Both the position numbers and the translations under genes were made by a program. 64,000 nucleotides of DNA from positions 5,586-69,585 of the forward strand of contig DASZHO010000073.1 of the NCBI GenBank assembly GCA_035937795.1, written 5' to 3'. Of the stretch, positions 11,473 through 19,932 are shown piece after piece. Source of the DNA: JAMQPK01 sp035937795. Its GTDB lineage: Bacteria > Acidobacteriota > Vicinamibacteria > Vicinamibacterales > JAMQPK01. The notes below the pieces were generated by a model. It worked only from the letters and a program-made list of their open reading frames with translations. It was not told the origin of the DNA and did not search any database. Positions within the stretch are counted from its first letter, which is position 1, and the number at the start of each line of letters is the position of its first letter.

Positions 11473-12033
11473 ATGCTCGTCCAGGTCGCCCCGCAGATAT
11501 TGTTTCTCCTGGGCGTCGGGTTTCTGATTGCGAACCTCCGCATCGGGCTCGACACACTGCGGTTTCTCAGGCGGCGCTCGTCGGCCATCCTCACGTGGCG
11601 AGGGTCGAGGCCCCGGTATTACGGCATGCAGCTCGGGCTTGCCGTCGTTCTTGGACTGTTGCTGGTGTACGACACGGTCTTCCTCCACCGTCCTGCTCCC
11701 CAGGTGTTCGGCGTCGCGATGATGTTCGTCTATTACGGGTACGCGATGCCGCTCAGCCTGCGCATCGGCCGCGGCTTCTACGCCGACGGCATCTGGTCGG
11801 AAAGCGGGTTCGTTCCGTACTGGAAGATCGGCGCGGTGTCGTGGCGGGAGGGACCGGAAACGGCGCTCGTGATTGTGTGGAGGCTGCGCAACCTGGCCAG
11901 GCGGCTGATTGTCCCCGGCGTCCATTACGCTGCTGCCCGCAGGCTATTGCGTGACAAGATTGCGGCGCACGACATCCAGCTGATGCATACAGGGCTGGAA
12001 CTGGGAGCTCACGACGAGCGCGATGACGTTTAA
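11473..12033 (+). CDS. Membrane protein of unknown function
   Basis: A 186-residue protein with an N-terminal membrane segment (ILFLLGVGFLIANL), then a basic cytoplasmic-looking stretch, two further segments (LGLAVVLGLLLVYDTVF and VFGVAMMFVYYGYAM) and a soluble C-terminal domain. The latter contains ADGIWSESGFVPYWKIGAVSWREG, which resembles the small PH-like or DUF5673-type domains that follow membrane segments in many bacterial proteins. I recognise no enzyme motif. It lies between tdk and ku on the same strand with short gaps. Confidence 0.7.
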   Translation: MLVQVAPQILFLLGVGFLIANLRIGLDTLRFLRRRSSAILTWRGSRPRYYGMQLGLAVVLGLLLVYDTVFLHRPAPQVFGVAMMFVYYGYAMPLSLRIGRGFYADGIWSESGFVPYWKIGAVSWREGPETALVIVWRLRNLARRLIVPGVHYAAARRLLRDKIAAHDIQLMHTGLELGAHDERDDV

Positions 12034-12096
12034 GGGCAAGGGGTACTGTTCCGGTCGGCATGTGCCGATAGGAAATCCGGAGAAGGAATGTAAATT

Positions 12097-12975
12097 ATGT
12101 CAGCACGAGCCACCTGGAAAGGGTACCTGCGCGTCAGTCTCGTGAACATCCCCGTCAAGGTGTTCCCGGCGACCGAGTCGAGCGCCACCATCTCGTTCAA
12201 CCAGCTCCACAACGTCTGCCAGACCCGCATCCAGCAGAAGCGATGGTGCCCCACCTGCCAAAAGGAGGTGGCCCACGATGACCTCGTGAAGGGCTACGAG
12301 TTTGAGAAAAGCCGCTACGTGGTCGTGTCCGAAGAGGACATCGAAAAGGTCCGGCCCACCTCGACGCGTATCATCGACCTGGTGCAGTTCGACGACGCGA
12401 CGGCGCTCGATCCGATGTACGTGGACCGCACGTATTACCTCGCGCCCGATGGACAGGTGGCCGCCGACGCGTTCGCGGTGATGGGCGAGGGGATGAAGGG
12501 GAAAATCGGCGTCGGCAAGCTGGCGCTCTACGGCCGCGAATATCTTGTCGCGGTGAAACCGCACAAGAAGGGGCTGGTGATGTACACGCTGCACCACGCC
12601 GCCGAGATTCGCGACATGGGCGCGATCGAGGAGCTGAACACCATTCCCGCCAAGGTCAAACCCGAATCGGTGCAGCTGGCCAAACAGGTGATCGGCACAT
12701 TCGCGAAAAAGCTCGATCTCTCAGACTATCGCGACGAGTACCGGGAAGGGCTGCAGAAGATCATCGACGCGAAGGTGGCCGGCGAAGAGGTCGCGGCGCC
12801 CTTGGTGGAGATGCCGCCGAAGGTCGTGAACCTGATGGAGGCGCTGCGCAAGAGCCTCGATTCGGTCAGCGGCCAGAAGAAGCAAGCCGCCAAGGCTGAG
12901 CTGCCGAAAAAGGTGACGCGCGCCGAGCCCAAGAACGAGTCCAAGACGGAACCCAAGAAAAAGCGCATCTCATAG
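12097..12975 (+). CDS. ku: Non-homologous end-joining protein Ku
   Basis: Homodimeric ring protein that binds DNA double-strand ends and recruits ligase LigD. The 292 residues begin with the family core (ATWKGYLRVSLVNIPVKVF), followed by a Cys set (NVCQTRIQQKRWCPTCQKEV, positions 38-57 roughly) that could form a zinc knuckle, then LVKGYEFEK and the beta-barrel core. The last 35 residues are Lys-rich (KKQAAKAELPKK to the end), a DNA-binding tail seen in long Ku forms. A purine-rich GGAGAAGGA lies before the ATG. LigD is not in the window. Confidence 0.95.
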   Translation: MSARATWKGYLRVSLVNIPVKVFPATESSATISFNQLHNVCQTRIQQKRWCPTCQKEVAHDDLVKGYEFEKSRYVVVSEEDIEKVRPTSTRIIDLVQFDDATALDPMYVDRTYYLAPDGQVAADAFAVMGEGMKGKIGVGKLALYGREYLVAVKPHKKGLVMYTLHHAAEIRDMGAIEELNTIPAKVKPESVQLAKQVIGTFAKKLDLSDYRDEYREGLQKIIDAKVAGEEVAAPLVEMPPKVVNLMEALRKSLDSVSGQKKQAAKAELPKKVTRAEPKNESKTEPKKKRIS

Positions 12976-12981
12976 GACCCG

Positions 12982-13989
12982 ATGCGGTTCATCGTCTTCG
13001 GCGCGGGCGGAGTCGGCGGGGTCGTCGGCGGACGCCTGGCCCAACACGGCCACGATGTTGCGCTCATCGCGCGCGGGACGCACTTCGAAGCCATCCGCGA
13101 TCGCGGGCTTCGCATCGAGTCGCCCGACGAAGTCGTCACGCTCCGCCTGCCCGTCTTCGATCGCCCCGATCGAATCGCGTACGCGCAAGGTGACGTCGTG
13201 CTCCTCGGCATGAAGAGCCAGGACACGCTGGCCGCGCTCGACGAGCTTGCCGCTGTCGCGCCGCCCACCATCCCGATCGTCTGCATGCAGAACGGCGTGG
13301 CGAACGAGCGGATGGCCCTTCGCCGGTTCGCGAACGTCTATGGCGTGTTCGTCTATTGCGCGACCGCCCACCTGACGCCCGGCGTCGTGCAGGCGTGGTA
13401 CGCGCCGGCGACCGGCATTCTCGATATCGGCCGGTATCCGGGCGCCCGGGCAAATGAAGCAGATGAAGACCAGGTCTCCGGATCGGTGGCGGCCGCATTC
13501 CGGCGCTCGACGTTTCTTGCGGAGCCGAGGTCCGACATTATGCGCTGGAAATATCGAAAGCTGCTGATGAATCTCGGCAACGCGGTCGAGGCGCTCAGCG
13601 GACGGCTGGAGCGGGGAAATGCGATCGTCAGGGAGGCGAGGCGCGAGGGCGTGGAATGCCTCACCGCAGCGGGGATTCCGTTCGTGCCCGAGGAACCCGA
13701 AGCCGAGGGCGGGCCAAGTCCGTCCAGCCGTGAAAGGACGCTGGAGCTTCGCCCGATCGACGGTCAGTATCGTGGCGGCGGCTCCACCTGGCAGAGCCTG
13801 GAGCGTCGCACCCACCGTCTCGAGACGGACTACCTCAATGGCGAAATTGTCCTGCTTGGCCGCCTGCACGGGATCCCGACACCCGTCAACAGAATGCTGC
13901 AGCAGCTCTCGAAGAGCGCTGCGATCGAGGGGCGGGCGCCAGGCGCGCTGACCCTCGAGGAACTGAAGACGAGATCGGGAGTCGTTTGA
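12982..13989 (+). CDS. Ketopantoate reductase family protein (PanE/ApbA)
   Basis: NADPH-dependent 2-dehydropantoate 2-reductase fold; PanE makes pantoate for coenzyme A. The 335-residue protein starts with the dinucleotide-binding motif GAGGVGGVVGGRLA, has the family segment CMQNGVANERMALRRF near residue 97, and the C-terminal helical domain with KLLMNLGNAVEALSG near 193. The last part includes HRLETDYLNGEIVLLGRLHG, typical of the C-terminal substrate domain. Many paralogues are not true PanE enzymes, so the substrate is not certain. It starts six bases after the ku stop. Confidence 0.8.
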   Translation: MRFIVFGAGGVGGVVGGRLAQHGHDVALIARGTHFEAIRDRGLRIESPDEVVTLRLPVFDRPDRIAYAQGDVVLLGMKSQDTLAALDELAAVAPPTIPIVCMQNGVANERMALRRFANVYGVFVYCATAHLTPGVVQAWYAPATGILDIGRYPGARANEADEDQVSGSVAAAFRRSTFLAEPRSDIMRWKYRKLLMNLGNAVEALSGRLERGNAIVREARREGVECLTAAGIPFVPEEPEAEGGPSPSSRERTLELRPIDGQYRGGGSTWQSLERRTHRLETDYLNGEIVLLGRLHGIPTPVNRMLQQLSKSAAIEGRAPGALTLEELKTRSGVV

Positions 13990-14010
13990 AGGGCACCCGA
14001 TCTCGTTTTT
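13970..14010 (+). terminator. Intrinsic terminator after the PanE-like gene
   Basis: A perfect 10-base inverted repeat, CGAGATCGGG (13970-13979) and CCCGATCTCG (13996-14005), is followed directly by TTTTT (14006-14010). The left arm lies within the last codons of the PanE-like gene and the T-run overlaps the stop of the convergent gene. Confidence 0.85.
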
Positions 14011-14788
14011 AGCCGTGCGCGAACAGCCACCCGAGCAACCCGTGCTGTCCGTCCGCGACCGGATCGTGCAGCCAGCCAGGCGGCGTCAGCCAGACGAACG
14101 CGAGAATCGCGACCACCCAGACATCGTAGGGGATCGTCGTCCGCTCGTCGCGCCAGAAGAACGCCCGCCAGAACAGACCTTTCAGCCCCGTGCCCGACGG
14201 CATCGGTTTCTTGTTCAGCGCCAGATACGTGTAATGGATCCGGTTGGCCACGGTGACGATCGACAGCGTGAGGATGACCCACAGCACCGCCGCCATTCGA
14301 TTGGTGAAGGCGCCAATCATGAACAGCACGATTCGCTCGGGCCGCTCCATGAAGCCGACCTTGCATTTCTCCACCAGGCACTCGGCGCGCGCCCGCGCGT
14401 AGCTCGTCATCGTCGCGAAGATTAGCGTGAGCGTCGTGATCAGGACGTAGTCCTCGCGGCCCAGCTTCGCATACAGCCAGATCAAGCCGGTGAAGAGCGC
14501 AAGGTCCGAGAATCGATCGAGCGTGGAATCCCAGAACGCACCGAACTCGGACTGCTGGCCGGTGATGAAGGCCACCTTGCCGTCGATGAAGTCGAAAATG
14601 TTGGCCAGGATCATGATGACGCCGGCCAGGATGAAGCGCTCGCGCGCCAGCGCCCAGCCCGCGACGCAGTTGATCAGGACCCCGATGAGCGTGAGCGTGT
14701 TCGGGGAGATCCCGAGCGCCACGCTGGTGTTGATGATGGCCCGTAGCGGGAACATGCAGATTTTCCCGATCGTGCCAGTAAATGTCAT
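14009..14788 (-). CDS. CDP-alcohol phosphatidyltransferase family membrane protein
   Basis: Family that transfers a phosphatidyl or similar group from CDP-linked donors to an alcohol (phospholipid head-group synthesis). The 259-residue protein has several membrane segments and the signature region DFIDGKVAF...GAFWDSTLDRFSD near residues 65-95. The canonical motif is DG-x2-AR-x8-12-G-x3-D-x3-D; all the acidic residues are kept, but the Arg after Ala is Phe. The acceptor alcohol cannot be told from sequence. A soluble tail with WLTPPGWLHDP follows. It is convergent with the PanE-like gene and divergent from uvrC. Confidence 0.85.
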   Translation of the reverse strand: MTFTGTIGKICMFPLRAIINTSVALGISPNTLTLIGVLINCVAGWALARERFILAGVIMILANIFDFIDGKVAFITGQQSEFGAFWDSTLDRFSDLALFTGLIWLYAKLGREDYVLITTLTLIFATMTSYARARAECLVEKCKVGFMERPERIVLFMIGAFTNRMAAVLWVILTLSIVTVANRIHYTYLALNKKPMPSGTGLKGLFWRAFFWRDERTTIPYDVWVVAILAFVWLTPPGWLHDPVADGQHGLLGWLFAHG

Positions 14789-14801
14789 CGATACTATGGG
14801 T

Positions 14802-14807
14802 TATAAT
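14802..14807 (+). promoter_or_regulatory. Perfect -10 box (TATAAT) upstream of uvrC
   Basis: TATAAT lies 43 bases before the uvrC ATG in the divergent gap. No good -35 hexamer is found at 16-18 bases spacing, so the promoter call is weak. Confidence 0.35.
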
Positions 14808-14849
14808 GAAAGGTTCGACGAGTGAACAGAGAGGGCGCCATAGTAGCTT

Positions 14850-16667
14850 ATGCCCGTCCAGAATCTCAAGACCCAGATCGCGCATCTGCCGGAGCAGCCG
14901 GGGGTCTATCTCTACGCCAATCAGGCGGGCGAGACCATCTATATCGGCAAGGCGCGCTCGCTGCGCGACCGGGTGCGCAGCTACCTCGGCGCGCGTGGCG
15001 TCCACCCGAAAACCGACGCGCTCCTCGACGAAGCCGATCACCTCGAAGTCATCGTGACCGATTCGGTCGTCGAGGCGCTGGCGCTCGAGAACCATCTCAT
15101 CAAGGAGCGCGGGCCGAAATACAACGTCCTGCTTCGCGACGACAAGAACTATCCCTACCTGCAGTTGACGACCAACGAGGAGTTCCCGCGCGTGCTGGTC
15201 GCTCGCCATGTCGAACGCGACGGAAGCTTCTATGCGGGGCCGTTCATGCCGGCCTCGCTGGCGCGGCGGACGATGGGGCTGACGCATCGCCTGTTCGGCA
15301 TTCGATCGTGCAACGAAGTGATCACGGGGATGCGCGAGCGGCCCTGCCTGGAGTACGACATCAAGCGCTGCATCGCGCCGTGCGTCGCCGCGCTGTGCAG
15401 TAAAGAGCGCTACGGCGAGGCGGTCGAGCGGACGCAGTTGTTTTTCGAGGGCAAGAACGAAGAGCTGGTCGGCAGGCTGACCGATTCGATGAAAGAGGCG
15501 GCGGCGGCCGAGCGATTCGAAGAAGCGGCCCACCTGCGCGACGCCGCACGCACGGTTCAGACGCTGAAAGATCGACAGCAGAAAATCTCGACGGCGCGGC
15601 TGGGCGATCGCGATGCCTTCGGGCTGCATCTGGGCCCCGCGGGAGCCGTCGTCCATGTATTTCTGATGCGCGAGGGCCGCGTCCTCGAGCGTGTGGAGCT
15701 GGCGGCGAGCGAAGGCCTGTCGGGCTCTGCCGCCGAGATCCTGCAAGCCTCGGTGGAGCAGTTCTACGAGGATCGGCCGGCGCCCGCCGAGGTGCACTTG
15801 CCCAGCCCGCCGGAAGACTGCGAGATCCTCGAGGCCTGGCTCTCATCGCGCGCGGGCCGGCGTGTGCAGGTGCTGGTGCCCAAGCGCGGCGAAAAGCGCG
15901 GGCTGGTCGAGCTGGCGAACCGCAACGCCAAGGTCGCCTACCAGGCGCGCCTCATCGATACGGGTCTCTCGCAATACGACGCGCTCGAGACGCTGCGCGC
16001 CACCCTCGCCCTGCCGGCCATTCCGCGCCGGATCGAGTGCTTCGACATTTCCACGATCCAGGGGAGCGAAACGGTGGCGTCGATGGTCGTCTGCGAAGAC
16101 GGACGGATGCGCAAGGGCGACTACCGCAAATACCGCATCTCGCCCGCCAATCATGCGGGCTCGGACGATTTTGCGGCGATGAGCGAAGTGGTGCAGCGCC
16201 GGTATCGCAAGCTCCTCGAGCAAGGCGGCCCGTTTCCCGATGTGATTCTCATCGACGGCGGCAAGGGGCAGCTGACAGCCGCCTACGGCGCGCTGCGCGA
16301 GCTCGGCCTCGCGAATCTCGTGGCGATCGGCATCGCCAAGAAAGAGGAGCTGATTCACACGCGCGACCGCGACGAGCCGATTGTATTCACGAAAGACGAT
16401 CCGGCGCTCCGGCTGCTGCAGATGATTCGGGATGAAGCCCACAGGTTTGCGGTGAGCTTTCATCGCAAGGCCCGCAGCATGCGGGACCTGCGTTCGGAGC
16501 TCGACAGCGTGGCGGGCATCGGTCCACGGCGGCGCCGCGCGCTGCTGGTCGCCTTTGGCAGCCTGGCTGGCGTGCGCCGCGCATCGCGGGAAGAGCTGCT
16601 TGCCGTGGTCGGCGCCAGGACGGCGGACGCCGTGCTGCGGTACTTTGGCGAGAAGGGGAATGCCTGA
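14850..16667 (+). CDS. uvrC: Excinuclease ABC subunit C (UvrC)
   Basis: Makes both incisions in nucleotide excision repair. The 605 residues have the GIY-YIG nuclease at the N-terminus (VYLYANQAGETIYIGKA near residues 20-36), the UvrB-binding UVR motif region (ERFEEAAHLRDAARTVQTLK near 222), the RNase H-like second nuclease with CFDIST and DGGKGQL (near 395 and 468) and the paired helix-hairpin-helix at the C-terminus (VAGIGPRRRRALL). Length is typical. The gene is separate from uvrA but in the same region. Confidence 0.97.
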   Translation: MPVQNLKTQIAHLPEQPGVYLYANQAGETIYIGKARSLRDRVRSYLGARGVHPKTDALLDEADHLEVIVTDSVVEALALENHLIKERGPKYNVLLRDDKNYPYLQLTTNEEFPRVLVARHVERDGSFYAGPFMPASLARRTMGLTHRLFGIRSCNEVITGMRERPCLEYDIKRCIAPCVAALCSKERYGEAVERTQLFFEGKNEELVGRLTDSMKEAAAAERFEEAAHLRDAARTVQTLKDRQQKISTARLGDRDAFGLHLGPAGAVVHVFLMREGRVLERVELAASEGLSGSAAEILQASVEQFYEDRPAPAEVHLPSPPEDCEILEAWLSSRAGRRVQVLVPKRGEKRGLVELANRNAKVAYQARLIDTGLSQYDALETLRATLALPAIPRRIECFDISTIQGSETVASMVVCEDGRMRKGDYRKYRISPANHAGSDDFAAMSEVVQRRYRKLLEQGGPFPDVILIDGGKGQLTAAYGALRELGLANLVAIGIAKKEELIHTRDRDEPIVFTKDDPALRLLQMIRDEAHRFAVSFHRKARSMRDLRSELDSVAGIGPRRRRALLVAFGSLAGVRRASREELLAVVGARTADAVLRYFGEKGNA

Positions 16668-16710
16668 GGGCTCCGCCGCCTCGGCAAACCGTCGGGTATA
16701 CTAGGGCCGC

Positions 16711-17349
16711 TTGCCCGCGATCGATATTCCTTACGTTCTGATCTCGTTCCTCGTTCTGATTTTTTCTCTTACCGTTCACGAGTCGGCGCACGCGTGGACG
16801 GCCAGCCATTTTGGCGACGACACGGCGCGGCGGCTGGGCCGTGTTTCCCTGAATCCCCTCGTTCACATCGATCTCGTCGGTACCGTCATCTTTCCGCTCC
16901 TGGCCATCGTCGGCGGACTGCCGGTGATTGGATGGGCGAAGCCGACACCGGTGAACGTCAGAAATCTCAGGCATCCGCGGCGGGATAACGCTCTGGTGAC
17001 GGCAGCGGGCCCGGTCAGCAACCTGGTGATTGCGTTGTGCGCCGCCGTGATTTTTCACTTTATTCCTGCCGGCGATCCCGCCTCCGGGATGGACGTGGCC
17101 AGGCCGGTCACGATGATTCTTGCCGGGTTGATTGACATCAATCTGCTGCTGGCGCTCTTCAACCTGATTCCGGTGCTTCCGCTCGATGGCGGAAACATCG
17201 TGCTGACGGTGTTGCCTCCCAGACTGGCCTTCAGATACGCGGCGTCGCGGTCGTACGGCATGCTGATTCTCTACGCGCTGATGTTGACGGGAGCGCTTGG
17301 CTATCTGCTCTCGCCGCCGTACTATTTCCTGCGCGGATTGCTCCGATGA
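16711..17349 (+). CDS. M50-family site-2-protease-like membrane protein
   Basis: Intramembrane zinc metalloprotease of the minimal YwhC/Rip type. The 212 residues contain the active-site helix with HESAH near residue 23, NPLVHID near 49, and the third zinc-ligand loop NLIPVLPLDGG near 150. Five or six membrane segments are visible and there is no PDZ domain. The start is a TTG placed just before the first membrane helix. Its end overlaps trpS by four bases (ATGA). Substrate unknown; homologues next to trpS and scpA are common in several phyla. Confidence 0.9.
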   Translation: MPAIDIPYVLISFLVLIFSLTVHESAHAWTASHFGDDTARRLGRVSLNPLVHIDLVGTVIFPLLAIVGGLPVIGWAKPTPVNVRNLRHPRRDNALVTAAGPVSNLVIALCAAVIFHFIPAGDPASGMDVARPVTMILAGLIDINLLLALFNLIPVLPLDGGNIVLTVLPPRLAFRYAASRSYGMLILYALMLTGALGYLLSPPYYFLRGLLR

Positions 17350-18362
17350 CGTCGACGGCGGTTCAGAAAAAGCGCGTCGTCTCGGGGATGCGCCCGACCG
17401 GCAAACTCCATCTGGGGCATCTGGTGGGAGCGCTGCAGAACTGGGTCGCGCTGCAGGAGCAGTACGACAGCTTCTATTTCGTCGCCGACTGGCACGCGCT
17501 GACGAGCGATTTTGCCGACACGAGCGGGCTCACGGCGTACGCCGTCGACAACGTGATCGACTGGATCGCCGCCGGCCTGGATCCCGAGCGGAGCACCTTC
17601 TTCGTGCAGTCGATGGTGCCCGAGCACGCGGAGTTGTATCTGCTGCTGTCGATGGTGGTGCCGGTGCCGTGGCTGGAGCGGGTGCCGACGTACAAGGAGC
17701 AGCAGGAAGCGCTGAGCGACAAGGATCTGTCGTCGATTGGCTTTCTCGGCTACCCGCTTCTGCAAACGGCCGACGTGGCGATGTACGGCGCCAACCTCGT
17801 GCCGGTGGGCGAGGATCAAGTGGCGCACCTGGAGCTGGCGCGTGAAGCGGTGCGGCGTTTCAACCGCTTCTACGGCGATGTCCTGGTGGAGCCTCAGGCG
17901 CTGCTCACGAAAGTGGCGCGGCTGCCCGGCCTCGACGGCGGCAGGAAAATGAGCAAGAGCCTGGGGAACACGATCCTGCTGTCCGAGGACGCCGAGGCGG
18001 TGAAGAAAAAAGTGCGATCGATGTACACCGATCCCAAGCGCATCAGACCGGATATCCCTGGAAACGTCGAAGGCAATCCGGTGTTCCTGTATCACGACGT
18101 CTTCAACTCGAACACGGCCGAGGTGGACGATCTCAAGGCCCGCTATCGCGCGGGGAAAGTCGGCGACGTCGAAGTGAAGGACAAGCTCGCCAGGGCGCTC
18201 AATGCCGTGCTGGAGCCGATGCGGGAGCGCCGGGCTGAATTGGCTTCACGTCCGGGGCGGATTCATGAGATTCTCGTCGACGGTTCGGCCCGCGCCAGAA
18301 AGGTCGCCGTCGAGACGATGGGGCGGGTGCGAGAGGCGATGAAGATCGCTTACAGGGGCTAA
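17346..18362 (+). CDS. trpS: Tryptophanyl-tRNA synthetase
   Basis: Class I synthetase that charges tRNA-Trp. The 338-residue protein has the HIGH-type motif TGKLHLGHLVGAL near residue 18 and KMSKSLGN near 201, with SGMRPTG at the N-terminus. Length is normal for the bacterial form. Translationally coupled to the M50 protease gene (ATGA overlap). The stop codon opens a heptamer repeat array that leads into scpA. Confidence 0.97.
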   Translation: MTSTAVQKKRVVSGMRPTGKLHLGHLVGALQNWVALQEQYDSFYFVADWHALTSDFADTSGLTAYAVDNVIDWIAAGLDPERSTFFVQSMVPEHAELYLLLSMVVPVPWLERVPTYKEQQEALSDKDLSSIGFLGYPLLQTADVAMYGANLVPVGEDQVAHLELAREAVRRFNRFYGDVLVEPQALLTKVARLPGLDGGRKMSKSLGNTILLSEDAEAVKKKVRSMYTDPKRIRPDIPGNVEGNPVFLYHDVFNSNTAEVDDLKARYRAGKVGDVEVKDKLARALNAVLEPMRERRAELASRPGRIHEILVDGSARARKVAVETMGRVREAMKIAYRG

Positions 18363-18391
18363 AGGCTCAGGGCTAAAGGCTCAAGGACTGG
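18357..18391. repeat. Heptanucleotide tandem array, trpS-scpA gap
   Basis: Five 7-base units: GGCTAAA, GGCTCAG, GGCTAAA, GGCTCAA, GGACTGG. The first contains the trpS stop codon; the fourth and fifth provide an AAGGA ribosome-binding-like string seven bases before the scpA ATG. Confidence 0.8.
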
Positions 18392-18393
18392 GA

Positions 18394-19221
18394 ATGTCAA
18401 ACGAGATGCCGCCGTCTGCCGCCGATTTCGAGTCGTCGCCCGACGCCTACTCGGTGAAGCTCGACAGCTTCGAGGGCCCTCTGGATCTGCTGATTCACCT
18501 CATCAAGAAGAACGAGGTGAACATCTACGACATCCCGATCGCCTTCATTGCCAACCAGTATCTCGAGTACGTCGGGATGATGGAAGAGCTGAACCTCGAC
18601 ACGGTCGGCGAGTTTCTCGTGATGGCCGCGACGCTGATTCACATCAAGTCAAAGATGCTGCTGCCTCGGGCCGATCCGGCCGCGGATGAAAACGGGGAGC
18701 CGATAGAAGATCCCCGGGAAGCGCTGGTTCGACGGCTGCTCGAGCATCAGAAGTTCAAGGCGGCCGCCGAGCTGCTGCACGAGCGGGCTGTGCTTCGCGG
18801 CGCCCAGTGGATCCGGGCCGATGCGAGCATCGCCGAAATCGCCGGCAACGAATACGCCTACGAGCCGGAACTCGAGGTGGACCTGTTCAGTCTGCTCGCG
18901 GCGTTCCGCGGCGTGCTCGAGCGCGCCAGGCAGCGTCCGCCGATGCTGCTGCCGCTGGCGCAGATTTCGGTGGAAATGCGCATGGAGCAATTGCTCGAGC
19001 GATTGTCGGAAACGGAGGCCTGCGGCTTCGAAGATCTGTTCGCCGGCGATCATTCGCGCGGGGGGATGATCGTGACGTTTCTGGCGCTGCTCGAAATGAT
19101 CCGTCTCAAATTGATCCGCGTGTTCCAGACGGCGCAATTCGGCCCGATCCGGGTGTATAAGAGAGCGCGGCCGGCGGATGCGCCCCGCCCGATCGGCGAT
19201 CCCGGCGCCCCCGAGAAATGA
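18394..19221 (+). CDS. scpA: Segregation and condensation protein A
   Basis: Kleisin subunit of the SMC-ScpAB condensin complex, which organises and separates chromosomes. The 275 residues show the conserved N-terminal SMC-head-binding part (FEGPLDLLIHLIKKNEVNIYD near residues 24-44) and the winged-helix C-terminus (VTFLALLEMIRLKLIRVFQT near 226). Slightly longer than the usual 250. Followed by scpB at 23 bases, the standard order. SMC itself is not in view. The stop codon begins an 11-base tandem duplication. Confidence 0.96.
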   Translation: MSNEMPPSAADFESSPDAYSVKLDSFEGPLDLLIHLIKKNEVNIYDIPIAFIANQYLEYVGMMEELNLDTVGEFLVMAATLIHIKSKMLLPRADPAADENGEPIEDPREALVRRLLEHQKFKAAAELLHERAVLRGAQWIRADASIAEIAGNEYAYEPELEVDLFSLLAAFRGVLERARQRPPMLLPLAQISVEMRMEQLLERLSETEACGFEDLFAGDHSRGGMIVTFLALLEMIRLKLIRVFQTAQFGPIRVYKRARPADAPRPIGDPGAPEK

Positions 19222-19240
19222 AAGCTAAGTGAAAGCTCAA
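19219..19240. repeat. 11-base tandem duplication starting at the scpA stop codon
   Basis: TGAAAGCTAAG (19219-19229) and TGAAAGCTCAA (19230-19240). The TGA of the first copy is the scpA stop; the second copy lies just before the scpB start. Confidence 0.75.
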
Positions 19241-19244
19241 AAAT

Positions 19245-19916
19245 ATGTCTGACGATTTGAAACCAGTCATCGAGGCGCTGATCTTCGCCTCGCCCGATCC
19301 GCTGACGCCGAAAATGCTCTTCAAGCTGCTCGAAAACGAGCCGCGCGAGGACGTGGAGGCGGCGCTGCAAGCGTTGAAGCGTGATTACGAGCGGCCCGGC
19401 GGCCTTCAGCTCGTCGAGGTGGCCGGCGGATACCAGATCGTGACCAGGCCGGAGCTGCATGAATGGGTGCGCCGGCTGTTCCACGAGCGCACCACCCAGC
19501 GGCTCTCGGTGCAGGCGCTCGAGACGCTGGCGGTGATTGCCTACAAGCAGCCGATTACGGGCCCGGAAATCACCGAGATCCGCGGCGTCAACACCGCCGG
19601 CGTGCTCAGCACGCTGCTCGAGCGTCAGCTCGTCAAGATCGTCGGCCGCAAACAGGTCGTCGGACGCCCATTCATGTACGCGACGACGCGTGAATTTCTG
19701 ATCCGGTTCGGCCTGCGTGATCTCACCGATCTGCCGAAGATTGAAGAAATGGCTGAAGCCCTCGGCTTCGACGTCCCGGCGGGGCTGACTCGGCCATCAT
19801 CGATGGATCCGGGGCTCCCCAGGCAGTCGCAGCTGGATCTCGACGGAAGCGGCCTCGCGCCCGAGGAGATCGAGCCATTGTTAGTCGACGTGCCTCCCGG
19901 GGAGAAAATCCACTAG
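19245..19916 (+). CDS. scpB: Segregation and condensation protein B
   Basis: Winged-helix partner of ScpA in the SMC condensin complex. The 223-residue protein has the two winged-helix units, with LKPVIEALIFASPDPLTPK at the start and the very conserved LETLAVIAYKQPITGPEI near residue 93 and RGVNTAGVLSTLLERQLVKIVGRK near 111 (split by the family turn). Length is normal. Same transcript as scpA. Confidence 0.96.
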   Translation: MSDDLKPVIEALIFASPDPLTPKMLFKLLENEPREDVEAALQALKRDYERPGGLQLVEVAGGYQIVTRPELHEWVRRLFHERTTQRLSVQALETLAVIAYKQPITGPEITEIRGVNTAGVLSTLLERQLVKIVGRKQVVGRPFMYATTREFLIRFGLRDLTDLPKIEEMAEALGFDVPAGLTRPSSMDPGLPRQSQLDLDGSGLAPEEIEPLLVDVPPGEKIH

Positions 19917-19932
19917 TTCCAGGCGTCGCAAT

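Noticed and set aside
13830..15797. A 655-codon open frame on the minus strand over the CDP-alcohol transferase and uvrC
   Set aside because: It is a by-product of GC-rich third positions; the opposite frames hold clear UvrC and phosphatidyltransferase motifs, and the frame shows no family pattern.
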